Assembly: GCA_012735135.1 (NCBI GenBank) | Contig: JAAYHY010000003.1 | Coordinates: 1-59,290 of the forward strand | DNA: 59,290 nt | Direction: 5' to 3' | Origin: Bacillota bacterium | GTDB lineage: Bacteria > Bacillota > UBA4882 > UBA10575 | Shown: piece by piece, positions 44,398 to 54,128 of the stretch | How the letters are laid out: every line of letters begins with the position of its first letter | How positions within the stretch are numbered: position 1 is the first letter of the stretch | Position numbers and translations under genes: made by a program | Notes under the pieces: generated by a model | What the model saw: only the letters and a program-made list of their open reading frames with translations | Told to the model about the DNA's origin: nothing | Databases searched by the model: none

Positions 44398-46548
44398 TCA
44401 TTCGGTTTGGGGTTTGGCTTTAAACGACGGGAAGGGCTCGCCAAAGATTAATTCCCAGAGGGTAGTGGGCGCGTGACAGACCTCACAGGTGGCAGTCGGA
44501 TGCTGGCCCCAGAGGAAGGTCTTTTCTTCTACTTTCCGGCAGTATGGATTGGGTAGGAGACCGGTTTTTTGACAGACCTGTAAGGTAATCTTCCGGTGAC
44601 GGGCGCAAAAAACCGTTGGTTCATGGCCGAAAAGAAAGTATTCATTATAACCGGGACAGTCCGGGGCGGCCAAGAGACCGGTTTCCCGGCAGATGCGGCG
44701 GGTGACGATTCCTTCCGGAACGGGAAAATCCCGGGGCGGCACGGCAGTTAAGGCTTTCTTCATGAAGTTAGCCCATAAAGGGGCAGCGAGCGATCCTCCT
44801 CCCGCCGGAAGCGGTTTGTTTTGATCATCACCGATATAGACAACGGCGGCCAGATCCGGGGTGAAGCCCACAAACCAGGCATCCCGGTTTTCCTGGGAGG
44901 TTCCGGTTTTCCCCGCCGCCGGCCTTTGGAGGGTGGCACGGAGGCCGGAGGCCGTTCCGCCCGGCCCCAGGGTGTCCTGGAGGACGGAGGTGAGTAAGAA
45001 AGCGATCCGGGAGTCAAGCACTTGCCGGGAACGGGGTTTCCGTTCCCAGATTAATCTGCCTTCCGCATTATAAATCCGCTTGACGGCGTGGAGGGAGGCC
45101 GTCTGTCCCCCATTGGCGAGGGGAAGGTAGGCCTGGAGGAGTTCCAAAGGGGTTACTTCCGAAGTGCCTAAGGCCAGTGACAAGTTGGGGGCCAGAGCGG
45201 AAGTGATCCCCAAGCGGCGGGCCATATTGACCGTGGGGTCCAGACCCAAACGTTGATGGAGGGTGACGGCCACAATATTGCAGGAAGTGGCCAAAGCTTC
45301 GCGTAAAGTCAACTCCCGGCCGTGGTAAGGGCGGTTACCGTAATCCCGGGGCTGATATTCTTTCCCTTCCACCGGAAAGGACACCGCCTGGCAGGGGACG
45401 GTTGACGCCAGGGTATAACCGGCTTCCAACGCGGCGAGGTAAACAAAGGGTTTAAAGGCCGAGCCAGGCTGGCGCAGGGCATGAAGACCGCGGTTGAAGG
45501 GGGTTTTGTAGTAATCGGTACCGCCGACGAAGGCTTTGATCTCACCGGTCGCCGGGTCGGCGGCGATCAGCGCTCCTTGTGGCTGCAGATCTTTCTGGAG
45601 AGGAGCCAGGCTGTTTTTTAAGGCCTCTTCGGCGGCTTTTTGGACGGGGAGGAGAAGGGTAGTTTCGATGGTCAGGCCCAGGTTTTGGATCTGCTCCTTG
45701 GAGAGTTTTAAAATATTACTCGCCTCTTCCAAGGCAAAGTCGAGAAAGTAAAGGGCCTGCCGGGGGGTCTTCTTCAGCCCGGGCAGGCGGATCTGCTCTT
45801 GTAAAATCTCTTCTTTTTCGGCAGCGGAAATATAACCAACCTTTTCCATCCGGTCCAGGACCGTTTTGGTGCGTTGGTCGGCCCCCTCCCGGTTTAAATA
45901 AGGAGAATAGAGGGCCGGTCCGTTGGGAATACCCGCGAGCAGGGCCATTTCCCGCCGGTTTAAGGCGGAGAGGGGGCGGCCGAAGTAGGTAAGGGCGGCG
46001 GTTTTGACCCCGAAGGCGCCATGGCCGAAATAGATCTGGTTCAAGTATAACTCCAGGATTTGGTCTTTCGTGTAATGAAGCTCCAAGCGCAAGGCCAGAA
46101 AGAGCTCTTTTAATTTGCGGATCAGCGTTTGCTCCGCCGATAAGTAACCGTTTTTCGCCACTTGTTGGGTGATGGTGCTGAAGCCTTGCAAGCCTTTCCG
46201 GACGAAAAGGTTGTGGTAGACGGCGCGACCAAAACTGACCGGACTGAACCCGTTATGTTGGTAAAAACGGTGGTCTTCCACCGCCAGAAAGGCCTGGCGC
46301 AAAAAGAGCGGGACTTCGGCGAGCGCCGCCAGTTCCCGGTTTTCCCGGAATAAAAGGCTGATCACTTCCCCGTCGGCACTTAAAATCCGGGTGGTCACCG
46401 GTTGTTCGGGGGGAGCAATTGGTAAACAAAGAATCAATAATAGGAACCCGGTCGCCCCGAGGAAGGCTCTCTGGGCGAGGAGACGCCAGTTCATCTTCAA
46501 GCCGGCCCAACCTTCTTTTCCCACTTGTGTTTTTTTGCAACCGTTCAT
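44398..46548 (-). CDS. class A penicillin-binding protein (PBP1 type)
   Basis: Bifunctional peptidoglycan synthase of 716 residues: an N-terminal membrane anchor (about 27-45), a GT51 glycosyltransferase domain with AVEDHRFYQHNGF and GFSTITQQVAKN, and a transpeptidase domain with the SxxK (GSAFKPF), SxN (ATSCNIVA) and KTGTS motifs. The C-terminus has two short cysteine-bearing modules (ICRETGLLAAPDCPG..., VCQKTGLLPNPYCRK...) and a final CxxC. AGGTGA lies 8 bases before the ATG. It acts in the periplasm. Its position within an alpha-glucan cluster looks incidental. Confidence 0.93.
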   Translation of the reverse strand: MNGCKKTQVGKEGWAGLKMNWRLLAQRAFLGATGFLLLILCLPIAPPEQPVTTRILSADGEVISLLFRENRELAALAEVPLFLRQAFLAVEDHRFYQHNGFSPVSFGRAVYHNLFVRKGLQGFSTITQQVAKNGYLSAEQTLIRKLKELFLALRLELHYTKDQILELYLNQIYFGHGAFGVKTAALTYFGRPLSALNRREMALLAGIPNGPALYSPYLNREGADQRTKTVLDRMEKVGYISAAEKEEILQEQIRLPGLKKTPRQALYFLDFALEEASNILKLSKEQIQNLGLTIETTLLLPVQKAAEEALKNSLAPLQKDLQPQGALIAADPATGEIKAFVGGTDYYKTPFNRGLHALRQPGSAFKPFVYLAALEAGYTLASTVPCQAVSFPVEGKEYQPRDYGNRPYHGRELTLREALATSCNIVAVTLHQRLGLDPTVNMARRLGITSALAPNLSLALGTSEVTPLELLQAYLPLANGGQTASLHAVKRIYNAEGRLIWERKPRSRQVLDSRIAFLLTSVLQDTLGPGGTASGLRATLQRPAAGKTGTSQENRDAWFVGFTPDLAAVVYIGDDQNKPLPAGGGSLAAPLWANFMKKALTAVPPRDFPVPEGIVTRRICRETGLLAAPDCPGYNEYFLFGHEPTVFCARHRKITLQVCQKTGLLPNPYCRKVEEKTFLWGQHPTATCEVCHAPTTLWELIFGEPFPSFKAKPQTE

Positions 46549-46644
46549 TTATATGCTCACCTAAATGGAGAAAATCCCCGACGATTCAATCTCTGCCGGG
46601 ACCGAATGGTGTTTCTTTGCTCCAATGAATACCCATGGACAGTG

Positions 46645-46666
46645 TAAAGAAAACGCCCTAGGGGCG
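46645..46666 (-). terminator. short hairpin overlapping the stop of the 46-residue gene
   Basis: On the minus strand CGCCC-CTA-GGGCG is followed by TTTTCTTT; the TAG stop sits in the hairpin. Confidence 0.5.
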
Positions 46667-46798
46667 GCGGGGTCTTTTGCGCGCGCGTTCGGGCGTACTT
46701 TGCAGGTTAAACCGGGATAAGCGGTGATAATCCAAAGCTTTTTTCCCCCAACGGATCCGGTTGATGATGGCCAGGCGCTTCAGGAAATCCTTGATCAT
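46658..46798 (-). CDS. small basic protein (46 codons) coupled to the branching enzyme gene
   Basis: ATG 46798 lies 11 bases after the GH57 stop and has GGGGAAGGA about 3 bases upstream. The product MIKDFLKRLAIINRIRWGKK, then ALDYHRLSRFNLQSTPERAR and a KRPRRP end, is strongly basic with an amphipathic N-terminal helix. No family recognised. A hairpin with a T-rich tail overlaps its stop. It could bind RNA, a membrane or glycogen; none is supported beyond its charge. Confidence 0.6.
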   Translation of the reverse strand: MIKDFLKRLAIINRIRWGKKALDYHRLSRFNLQSTPERARKRPRRP

Positions 46799-46809
46799 TG
46801 TTCCTTCCC

Positions 46810-48435
46810 CTACAGCGCAAAGGCCAAGTTTTCCACTTTCCGCTTGGTCTGGTCTGAAGAGGAATAGATCCGGTAATCCAGATCGGGAAAGATGTTATCT
46901 TTTGCTTCCAATTCCTGGAGCCAGTTTGGATCGATCCGGTCCTCCTTAATCTGCGCGTAGAGACCGAGGAAGCGCCCAATGTGGCTCTGGGTCCGCCGGA
47001 CCGCGTAAGGAACCACGGTGCCGGTCTTCATAATGAAGGCCCAATCGCTGCTTTGGGCGAGAAGCAACTCCCGGGCGGCCTGGTTCAACGCCCTTCTTAA
47101 AAGTCCGGTCGCCTCCGGATAAGTATCGGCCAGTTCGACCATACGCTCCGCCGCATAATGGAGATGCCGGTAGATCCAGTCGTTACTGCCCTCCAGCCAA
47201 ACCTCGTTATAACCCTTATACCCCCAACTGGAGAGGGAAGGGGTGCTGACTTGGTTCCGGGGATACATGGCCAGATAATCGCTGGGCGTGATCAACTTAA
47301 TGGTTTGCTGATCGTAATAGATCTTCCGGATTAGGAAATCGAGCCATTGGGGACCTTCAAACCACCAGTGGCCAAAGAGCTCGGCATCGTAGGGGGAGAC
47401 GATCACCGGTTTCCGGTCTAAAAAGGATGCCAGGTATTCGATCTGCTTTTCCCGGTTAAACATGAAATTTCCCGCATGAATAGCCGCCTTTTCCCGGGCC
47501 CAGTCGGGATTGTAAGGTTCTTTGTCATGGGTCCGGCCGGTAATCCGGTAATACTTAATTCCGGTGTTGATCCGGAGTCCGCTGGGGTCGATATAGGGCC
47601 GGATATATTCATATTCCAGGTCGTAACCGATATCACGGTAAAATTCCCGGTAATCGTAGTCGCCGGGATAACCCTCATTGGCGCTCCAGACCTGTTTGGA
47701 GGATTCCAGATCCCGGCCGAAAGCGGCTACCCCGGAAGGGCAATAGACGGGGGCAAAATTCCCGTACTTAGGGCGGGGGGATGCATGAAGAATCCCGTGG
47801 GCATCGGTGAAAAAGTAGCGGAGGCCATACTCGCGAAGGATCTGATCATCCCCCGGATTATAACCGCATTCGGGTAGCCAAATCCCCCGGGGCGGCCGGC
47901 CGAAACAGCGGGTATGATAGGCGACGGCATAATGGATCTGGGCCCGGACGGCTTCCCGCTGGAGCATGAGGGGGAGGTAGCCGTGGGTCGCTCCGCAGGT
48001 GATTAACTCCAAATACCCTTCGTCCTGGAGACGGCGGAAGGGTCCAATCAGATTCTTTCTGCATTTTTCCGCAAAGTACCACCGGGCGTAAGAAAATAGA
48101 TCGTGATAGTAATAGGCCATCCGGTTAAACTCCGGTTGCCAGCGGGTGCGTTCGATCTCTTTGCCGGCCAGTTCGATTAATTTTTCAAGATGCCGGAGAT
48201 AACGGTCCTGGAGCAGCCCGTCGTTGAGCATGGAAAGTAAAGGCGGGGTCAGACTCATGGTCAGCCGGTATTTTACCCCGTCCTCCGCCAGCTTTTCAAA
48301 GACTTTGAGCAGGGGAATGTAAGTTTCGGTGATTGCTTCGAACAACCATTTTTCTTCGAGAAAATGTTCATACTCGGGATGGCGGATATATGGTAAATGG
48401 GCATGAAGCACCAGACAGAGATATCCTTTTTCCAC
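46810..48435 (-). CDS. GH57 1,4-alpha-glucan branching enzyme
   Basis: GH57 family enzyme with the DUF1957-type C-terminal part that characterises branching enzymes. It has LCLVLHAHLPYIRHPEYEHF at the N-terminus, the nucleophile glutamate in GIWLPECGYNPG, the acid/base aspartate in SPYDAELFGHWWFEGP, and a helical C-terminal domain (SDWAFIMKTGTVVPYAVRRT). It would introduce alpha-1,6 branches into stored alpha-glucan, the opposite of the pullulanase. Length about 541 from GTG 48435, 9 bases after GAGGAG; TTG 48444 abuts the site. Same strand as the DUF4912 gene upstream, a pairing seen in other Firmicutes. Confidence 0.9.
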   Translation of the reverse strand: MEKGYLCLVLHAHLPYIRHPEYEHFLEEKWLFEAITETYIPLLKVFEKLAEDGVKYRLTMSLTPPLLSMLNDGLLQDRYLRHLEKLIELAGKEIERTRWQPEFNRMAYYYHDLFSYARWYFAEKCRKNLIGPFRRLQDEGYLELITCGATHGYLPLMLQREAVRAQIHYAVAYHTRCFGRPPRGIWLPECGYNPGDDQILREYGLRYFFTDAHGILHASPRPKYGNFAPVYCPSGVAAFGRDLESSKQVWSANEGYPGDYDYREFYRDIGYDLEYEYIRPYIDPSGLRINTGIKYYRITGRTHDKEPYNPDWAREKAAIHAGNFMFNREKQIEYLASFLDRKPVIVSPYDAELFGHWWFEGPQWLDFLIRKIYYDQQTIKLITPSDYLAMYPRNQVSTPSLSSWGYKGYNEVWLEGSNDWIYRHLHYAAERMVELADTYPEATGLLRRALNQAARELLLAQSSDWAFIMKTGTVVPYAVRRTQSHIGRFLGLYAQIKEDRIDPNWLQELEAKDNIFPDLDYRIYSSSDQTKRKVENLAFAL

Positions 48436-48489
48436 GGCAAACAACTCCTCTGTTCGGGCTTTTTGCGTTGGCTTTTGGTTTAATTATCA

Positions 48490-48534
48490 CAATACAATAT
48501 ATTGAAAGCCCAATCTAAGTTAAATATTGTATTG
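48490..48534. promoter_or_regulatory. perfect 11-bp inverted repeat upstream of the GH57 gene
   Basis: CAATACAATAT (48490-48500) and ATATTGTATTG (48524-48534) are exact inverted copies separated by 23 bases; the left arm overlaps a further 10-bp palindrome, CAATATATTG (48495-48504). It lies 55-99 bases before the branching enzyme start, where a regulator could bind. No T tract follows on either strand. Confidence 0.5.
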
Positions 48535-48588
48535 AGATCCTATTTCATGGTTACAACGCAAAAACCTTTGTTCATTGGTGGGTGGCCT

Positions 48589-49632
48589 TTAGTAAGTTTC
48601 TTTGGTCACCACCGGGGTGATGGTGATCTCATCCTTCCCGTCCTGGGAACGGGCGGTGACCGGGAGGCGGCGGATACCGTCCGGTAAAGCCAGACGCACG
48701 GTGAAGGAGCCGTCCGGGCGCAAGGCGACCGGTTGGCCGTCCAAGGTGAGACTGGCATTGGGTTCGGTAGCCCCGTAGACGATTAATTCCGTGTTGAGGA
48801 CCAGCCAAAAATGGCGTTCGCCCGGCGGCTGCCCGAAGGGACTACTGATACTGCTGACGGCGCCCGACCCCATCTCCTGCTCCAACCGTTTCAACAGGGA
48901 CTCGGCCAACTCCGCCGAACCGGCCTGGGGGTCACCGGCCAGCCGGTAAAGACGGCGGAAATCTTCTTCGATGATCATCCATTCTTCGTCAATCACCTCT
49001 GAGACCGTGGCCCGGGGCGTGATCACCGTATTGGAGCGGGCGAGACGAATAAACTCCCCCGACGGGGAAAAGTAGCCCAGTTCGGCCGTATAGCGCCGGT
49101 TGGGGTGAACATTGAGATACCAATTATTAGTAGAAATATGAACAGAAACATCAAAAAATACCGGTTCAACGTCGCCGGATTCCTGCTCTTCCCAGACGCG
49201 AAGATGGAGGGGAGCCTTTTCCCAGTCGCCGTAGTCCTTTTTCATCTGTTCTTTGGTCTCCCGGCTCATATCCCAATAAGCGTAGAGCCAGTACGGGGCG
49301 CGGATTAGTAATGTAATTTTGGTTTCATTATAAGAAGAGGGAAGGGGAAACCTTATTTCCTCTAACCGTTCTGCCCCGTGGGTTTCTGGGGCGGAGAGCC
49401 CGGTTGAATAGATTGGTTGCGGCGGTTGTTTGGTGGCCGCTCCGGCTTTTGCTTCGGCTTTGAGGAAGGCCTCATTATCAGCATTAGCTTTCGCTTCAGT
49501 TTGCTGCTGGACCGTATTTAAACTCTCGATCAGCTGTTTCTTCGTCATTTTTGACCGGTTTCTGATCTTTAATTCTCTGGCTAAAGAAAGCAATTCCTCT
49601 TTGGTTTTCTTTGCCAGTTCCTCTAGCGTCAT
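48589..49632 (-). CDS. DUF4912 domain protein
   Basis: 347 residues: an N-terminal Rho-N/SAP-like helical motif (MTLEELAKKTKEELLSLARE, continuing to about 45), a linker, then DUF4912 (ITLLIRAPYWLYAYWDMSRE, LHLRVWEEQ, WYLNVHPNRRYTAELGYFSP). The C-terminal part (FWLVLNTELIVYGATEPNAS onward) forms a second strand-rich domain. These domains resemble carbohydrate-binding Ig/CBM-like folds, and the gene commonly sits beside GH57 branching enzymes, so binding of alpha-glucan is a reasonable inference. The start is ATG 49632; a GGGGG-rich site lies upstream. Confidence 0.82.
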   Translation of the reverse strand: MTLEELAKKTKEELLSLARELKIRNRSKMTKKQLIESLNTVQQQTEAKANADNEAFLKAEAKAGAATKQPPQPIYSTGLSAPETHGAERLEEIRFPLPSSYNETKITLLIRAPYWLYAYWDMSRETKEQMKKDYGDWEKAPLHLRVWEEQESGDVEPVFFDVSVHISTNNWYLNVHPNRRYTAELGYFSPSGEFIRLARSNTVITPRATVSEVIDEEWMIIEEDFRRLYRLAGDPQAGSAELAESLLKRLEQEMGSGAVSSISSPFGQPPGERHFWLVLNTELIVYGATEPNASLTLDGQPVALRPDGSFTVRLALPDGIRRLPVTARSQDGKDEITITPVVTKETY

Positions 49633-49718
49633 GCCAATCCCCCTTCCGTAGATACTAAACCACGAGAACTGAAAAATTACTTCTAATAATATGACTCAAC
49701 GGTTTATAGAATATGCAA

Positions 49719-49733
49719 ATCTTATATTAAGAT
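49719..49733. promoter_or_regulatory. AT-rich palindrome between divergent genes
   Basis: ATCTTA-TAT-TAAGAT, a perfect 6-bp inverted repeat with a 3-base centre, between the DUF4912 gene and the FG-GAP gene; TATAGAAT-like -10 sequences flank it. Possible operator for either gene. Confidence 0.35.
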
Positions 49734-49801
49734 ATAGAATTTGGCAGGAAAATGTAGGGTAATCAAGAATTAGATGATGACAATTGGACAGGAGGAACAA
49801 G

Positions 49802-50785
49802 ATGCGGTTTTTGTTCAAGCTTGCCCTTACAAATGTGTTGCTTTTTGCCGTAGTCCCCTTCATCTGGTCCGCTCCTCCCTCTTACCTGTTTACCGCCAAA
49901 GATTATCTGTACGAGGCGTGGTTTAAGGTGGAAACCGTCGACTTCTTGGGCGCCGGAACACCCCAGTGCGCTGTTTTGGGACGGGATTATACCGGCGGAC
50001 GCCTCTCCGTTCAGCTTCTCTCCTGGGAACAGGGGAAGCTTACCAGCCGGTGGGAGAGTCCTAACCTCCTCGCGGAAGGACCGGCGATGTTGGCGGCGGG
50101 ATACCCTCTTCCCACCGGGGAGCCGGCCCTGCTCATCCTCTCCCAGGAACATCTTTACCTCTATACCTATGAAAATGAGAACATTATCCTTTCTTCCCAA
50201 TTTAAGCATGCCCTTTTTCCGCTGGAATTATCAGTGGCCGATCTGGATGGCGACGGCGTTGATGAACTCCTGATTGCCCGCGTGGGGAAACGCATGCCCA
50301 CTTATGACGAGATCATCGTCGAGGTATACCGGCTGACGGCGGACGGGCTGGTGAAATTGGGGAGTAGTCCCTTCCTGGGTAACCTCCGGTGCCTAACCGC
50401 CGGCGATTTGGATGGGGACGGTTTTGCGGAAATGGTGACCGAGGCGGGGCTAAGCACCCGGCCCGGAGTTATTAGCGTTTTGGCTTGGGATCCGGTCAAG
50501 CAGGAGTTGGTCCCCCGCTTCCAAATGGAAAACCTGCTTCCTACTTTACCCTTTGGGATGACCATTGCCACCGGGACGGAGGGCGCCTTGCTTTTAACGG
50601 CCGACGGTTGGGGACGGTTAAGCCTTTTCCGGCTGGAGGAGAAGGGGTTAACCCCGGTCTCCGAGCATTTCTCTTTCCCCAACGGACTGGTGGCGGTGGC
50701 CTGCGGCGATCTCAACGGCGACGGTCAAGACGAAGCGATCGTGGCCGGTCATCCTAATAACCTCTATATTGTGAGTTTAATCTAG
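49802..50785 (+). CDS. FG-GAP/VCBS repeat protein, exported
   Basis: 327 residues from the ATG at 49802, which has AGGAGG 7 bases upstream. It has a signal peptide (about 1-23, ending IWSA) and a beta-propeller of FG-GAP units; three carry calcium-binding loops (ADLDGDGVDELLIAR, GDLDGDGFAEMVTEA, GDLNGDGQDEAIVAG). No enzyme motif is seen. It would act in the periplasm or at the cell surface. The last loop sits close to the C-terminus, so the propeller may be closed by the N-terminal strands. Confidence 0.82.
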   Translation: MRFLFKLALTNVLLFAVVPFIWSAPPSYLFTAKDYLYEAWFKVETVDFLGAGTPQCAVLGRDYTGGRLSVQLLSWEQGKLTSRWESPNLLAEGPAMLAAGYPLPTGEPALLILSQEHLYLYTYENENIILSSQFKHALFPLELSVADLDGDGVDELLIARVGKRMPTYDEIIVEVYRLTADGLVKLGSSPFLGNLRCLTAGDLDGDGFAEMVTEAGLSTRPGVISVLAWDPVKQELVPRFQMENLLPTLPFGMTIATGTEGALLLTADGWGRLSLFRLEEKGLTPVSEHFSFPNGLVAVACGDLNGDGQDEAIVAGHPNNLYIVSLI

Positions 50786-50866
50786 TTTTAATAATCCAAG
50801 AAAGGGAATCCATAATAGATTGGTTAATAATAACAACAAGGGTGTATCATATATGGAGGTTTAAGC

Positions 50867-51385
50867 ATGAAGAGACTGATCGTTGGCGTAATGGGAGGCG
50901 GAGAAGGCGCTTCTCCGGAAGTTTGTGAGCTGGCTTATAAACTCGGAGGGCTCATTGCCGACCAAGGTTGGATTTTGTTAAACGGCGGCTGGGGGGTAGG
51001 TGTGATGGACGCTTCCGCCCGGGGCGCCAAAGAGCACAACGGTTTGACGGTGGGGATTCTTCCCGACCGGAATAAAGATTTGGCCTCCGCTTATATTGAT
51101 ATCCCGATTGTAACCGGGATGGGTGACGGGCGGAATTTCATCAACATTCTCAGCAGTGATATTGTCGTGGCTTTACCGGGACGTTCCGGGACGATCTCCG
51201 AGATCGCCCTCGCGCTAAAAAACGGAAAAAACGTCATTTTGCTCAATTTCCCCCTGGGGGATCTCTTTGTGGAGTATCAGAAAGCAGGAATTATGGTTTC
51301 GGTCAACAAACCCGAGGAAGTGATTACGACTATTAAAAAATTGTGCCATCTTGATCAGGAGCAGGAAGAAGACACCCTGGTTTAA
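50867..51385 (+). CDS. LOG/SLOG-like nucleotide-binding protein (TIGR00725 type)
   Basis: 172-residue Rossmann-like protein: VGVMGGGEGASPEVCELAYK, WILLNGGWGVGVMDASARGA, GMGDGRNFIN and the active-site-like ALPGRSGTISEIALAL, the counterpart of the PGGxGTxxE motif of LOG phosphoribohydrolases. It likely binds or hydrolyses a nucleotide; the substrate is unknown. TGGAGG precedes the ATG. Confidence 0.85.
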   Translation: MKRLIVGVMGGGEGASPEVCELAYKLGGLIADQGWILLNGGWGVGVMDASARGAKEHNGLTVGILPDRNKDLASAYIDIPIVTGMGDGRNFINILSSDIVVALPGRSGTISEIALALKNGKNVILLNFPLGDLFVEYQKAGIMVSVNKPEEVITTIKKLCHLDQEQEEDTLV

Positions 51386-51391
51386 GAAGAA

Positions 51392-51437
51392 AAAAAGCGG
51401 AACGCCCGCCTTAATCAAGGCCGGGCGTTCTTTTTTT
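51392..51437. terminator. bidirectional terminator between convergent genes
   Basis: GAACGCCCG-CCTT / AAGG-CCGGGCGTTC stem (one bulge), followed by seven T on the plus strand and an A-rich flank on the left, so it can serve both genes. It overlaps the 3' end of the UPF0182 gene. Confidence 0.85.
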
Positions 51438-54092
51438 GCTTTTTCGGTAATTTTCGATTAGGTCAAGACCTTTGCGGTAATGCTGTTCCAGCGCCTCCAA
51501 GAAGGCTTCCTCGTCGTCGAAGAGGGACGGGTCCTCCCCGGCTGTGGTTTCCGGAGTTACGGCCGGGACTGGTTCCGGAGGGGTATCTTCCTTTCCGGCG
51601 GGTACCGTTTCCGTTTCCCCCTTCAGTTTGCGGAGGGCCTCTTCAATATTGTCGCCAATGGCGATCCGGTCCTGCCAGACCAGGACGACCTTTTTAAATT
51701 CGGGGATCTGACCCTGGTTGGACTGGATGTAGAAGGGTTCGGCATAGAGGAAGTTGTTTGCAACCGGGATGACCAGCAGGTTGCCCCGGATTAATTGGGA
51801 CTGGTTCTGACTCCATAAGGTAATTAACTCAGTGATCTCCGGGTGTTGACCAATCCGGGCTTCGATCTGCATCGGGCCGAAGGTATTGGTCCCTTTGGGT
51901 AACTGGTACAGGATTAACTCCCCGTAATGGGGCGGGTCGCACCGGGCGACCAACCAGGCGATCATATTTTGTTTACCCTGAGGCGTGAAGGGACGCATCA
52001 GGAGAAATTCTTCCTTTTCCATTCCAGGTAAAACCAGAGTTACATAGTAGGGTTCCAAGATTTCTTCGTTCCGGGCGTAAATCTGGGTGGGTAGATTCCA
52101 GAAGTCTTCCTTTTCATAAAAGGCTTTCGCCTCGGTCAGGTGATAACTGAGGAGCATCTCTTGTTGGATGGTGAAAAGGGCTTCCGGGTACCGGATGTGT
52201 TGCTGCAACGCCGCCGGCATCTGGTCGAAAGGTTTAAACTTCTCCGGAAAGATCTTCAGCCAAGTTTGGGCGATGGGATCGGCCTGGTCCACCACATAAA
52301 AATCGACGGTTCCATGGTAGGCGTCGACCACGACCTTGACGGAGTTGCGGATATAATTGTAGCCGTTTTTGTGCTGGCGGGCGTAGGGGAAGTACCGGGA
52401 AGTGGTGTAGGCGTCAACCATCCAAAAGAGCCGGTTCTCAGCCGCCACCAAATAAGGATCTTCATCCAAGATGAGGAAGGGAGCGAGGCGCATAATCCGT
52501 TCTTTGATGTTCCGGTACAAAAGAATTTTGCTTTCCGGTTGAATATAACCGGAAAGAATTAAGTTCCGGTCACGCAGTTCCACGGCCATTAAGAGCCGGG
52601 TTAGCCAGCGCCGGAGGGAGATTCCGTCCCGTCCTTCGTAGACTGTGGTGACGTTTTCGCCGGCGGCGGCGGGATAATCAAACTCCTTTTCCCGCGTCCG
52701 CACGATAATATAAGTGTCGGGGGCTTCCCCGAAGTAAATCTGGGGGCGGGTTAACTTCAGATCCGGGAGGGACGGGTCAATTATCGGGGGCAGATCTTTA
52801 ACGATAAAAAGCGCCTGCCCTACGTTATTGGCTTGATTGACCGCATTCATCGCCAGGCCGTAGCCGTGGGTATAGTTCAAGTGCCGGTTCAACCAGTTTT
52901 GGTCGATTTTTTCAGGATCCAGTTCCCGGGCGGCAATCATGACTTGTTTCTGCCCCTGGGGGGTCGGATAACGATCCAGATCAATATCGTAAAACGTGTA
53001 GTAGGAACGGAAAGACTGCAGTTGATTATAGGCCGGCAGCAACGGACGCCAGTCCCAGATCCGCAAATTGGCCAGCGAAGGGTGGTCCGGGCTAAGCGTG
53101 GCCAGATCCGCCTCGGTCTTTAGTGGATAAGGCTGGGCTTTGATCCGGTCCAAGCCAAAACCCAACCGGGTGTACTGAATGTGGTGTTCAAGATAGGGTT
53201 CTTCCATAATAAACTGGTTAGGTTTGACCACCACTGCTTCGACCAGCGGAGGGAGGACCAACGTGAAAAGCAGTAAAGAGCAGAGCCATAAGCCAAGACC
53301 GGTCAGGATTAATCGGCGTGGTTTCGTCTTGAAGAGGGTACTCAGCAAGAAGAGGGCGGTGATAATGGCAATCACGGCCATCACGTTGTAGCCAAGAATA
53401 CGCACGTGACGGGTGGTAAAATCCACACCGGTTAATAACGGCTTCTCTTCAAAAAGGAAGCCCGTCCGGGTCAGATAATAATCGCCCGCCTTGAGCAGGA
53501 AAAAGAGGACACCCAGGATGGTCAGGTGGATCCGGGCCCTGGGCCAGAACTGGAATTTTTTATCCTGGTACCAGTAGGCCTGGGCCACGACGTAAAAAAG
53601 GGTTACGCTGAGCAGAGAAAGGAGGATTAAACCGAGGAAAGTCACGATCAGTTTCTGGGAAAAAGGATAGACAAAAAGGTAAAAGCTGAGGTCCAAATGG
53701 AAGATGGGGTCCTTGACCCCAAAGGCGGTCCGGTGCAGGTACTGTTGGATGACGGTCCAGTCCGGCGCCGCGCCGGGCAATAAGAAGGCCGTCAACACAA
53801 AGGCGGTGATTAAGCAGAGGAAGAGATGTTGCCGGGGAGTAACTTTTACCTCTGAATCCAATTGAAAAAAGGCCTTTTTGGTTTGGCGTAAATTAAAGAA
53901 GAGAAAGCCAAAGCAAAAGACGCCCAAACCCAAGCGGATCGAAAGCTTTGTGAGGAAGGGAATCCAAAATAGTTTTAAAGCATTCAGGCTTCGGTACCAC
54001 AGCCAGAGAACAAGCTGGTGGGAGAAGAAAAAGATGAGCGCCAGTCCAACTCCGCACAGAAGGAGAAGAAGGAGGGCAATTTTTTTCTTCAA
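51411..54092 (-). CDS. UPF0182 family membrane protein
   Basis: Large integral membrane protein of 893 residues with about seven membrane segments in residues 5-290 and a long extracytoplasmic part (about 300-800; [60 protein letters not shown]). This is the UPF0182 pattern; function is unknown in all lineages. An acidic, Pro/Thr-rich tail of about 70 residues follows. The TTG at 54092 was chosen because GGAGGTG lies 6 bases upstream; the frame is open for 12 more codons. Confidence 0.88.
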   Translation of the reverse strand: MKKKIALLLLLLCGVGLALIFFFSHQLVLWLWYRSLNALKLFWIPFLTKLSIRLGLGVFCFGFLFFNLRQTKKAFFQLDSEVKVTPRQHLFLCLITAFVLTAFLLPGAAPDWTVIQQYLHRTAFGVKDPIFHLDLSFYLFVYPFSQKLIVTFLGLILLSLLSVTLFYVVAQAYWYQDKKFQFWPRARIHLTILGVLFFLLKAGDYYLTRTGFLFEEKPLLTGVDFTTRHVRILGYNVMAVIAIITALFLLSTLFKTKPRRLILTGLGLWLCSLLLFTLVLPPLVEAVVVKPNQFIMEEPYLEHHIQYTRLGFGLDRIKAQPYPLKTEADLATLSPDHPSLANLRIWDWRPLLPAYNQLQSFRSYYTFYDIDLDRYPTPQGQKQVMIAARELDPEKIDQNWLNRHLNYTHGYGLAMNAVNQANNVGQALFIVKDLPPIIDPSLPDLKLTRPQIYFGEAPDTYIIVRTREKEFDYPAAAGENVTTVYEGRDGISLRRWLTRLLMAVELRDRNLILSGYIQPESKILLYRNIKERIMRLAPFLILDEDPYLVAAENRLFWMVDAYTTSRYFPYARQHKNGYNYIRNSVKVVVDAYHGTVDFYVVDQADPIAQTWLKIFPEKFKPFDQMPAALQQHIRYPEALFTIQQEMLLSYHLTEAKAFYEKEDFWNLPTQIYARNEEILEPYYVTLVLPGMEKEEFLLMRPFTPQGKQNMIAWLVARCDPPHYGELILYQLPKGTNTFGPMQIEARIGQHPEITELITLWSQNQSQLIRGNLLVIPVANNFLYAEPFYIQSNQGQIPEFKKVVLVWQDRIAIGDNIEEALRKLKGETETVPAGKEDTPPEPVPAVTPETTAGEDPSLFDDEEAFLEALEQHYRKGLDLIENYRKSKKRTPGLD

Positions 54093-54128
54093 GGGGCTCA
54101 CCTCCAGATCAACGGTTATTGCAAACAA

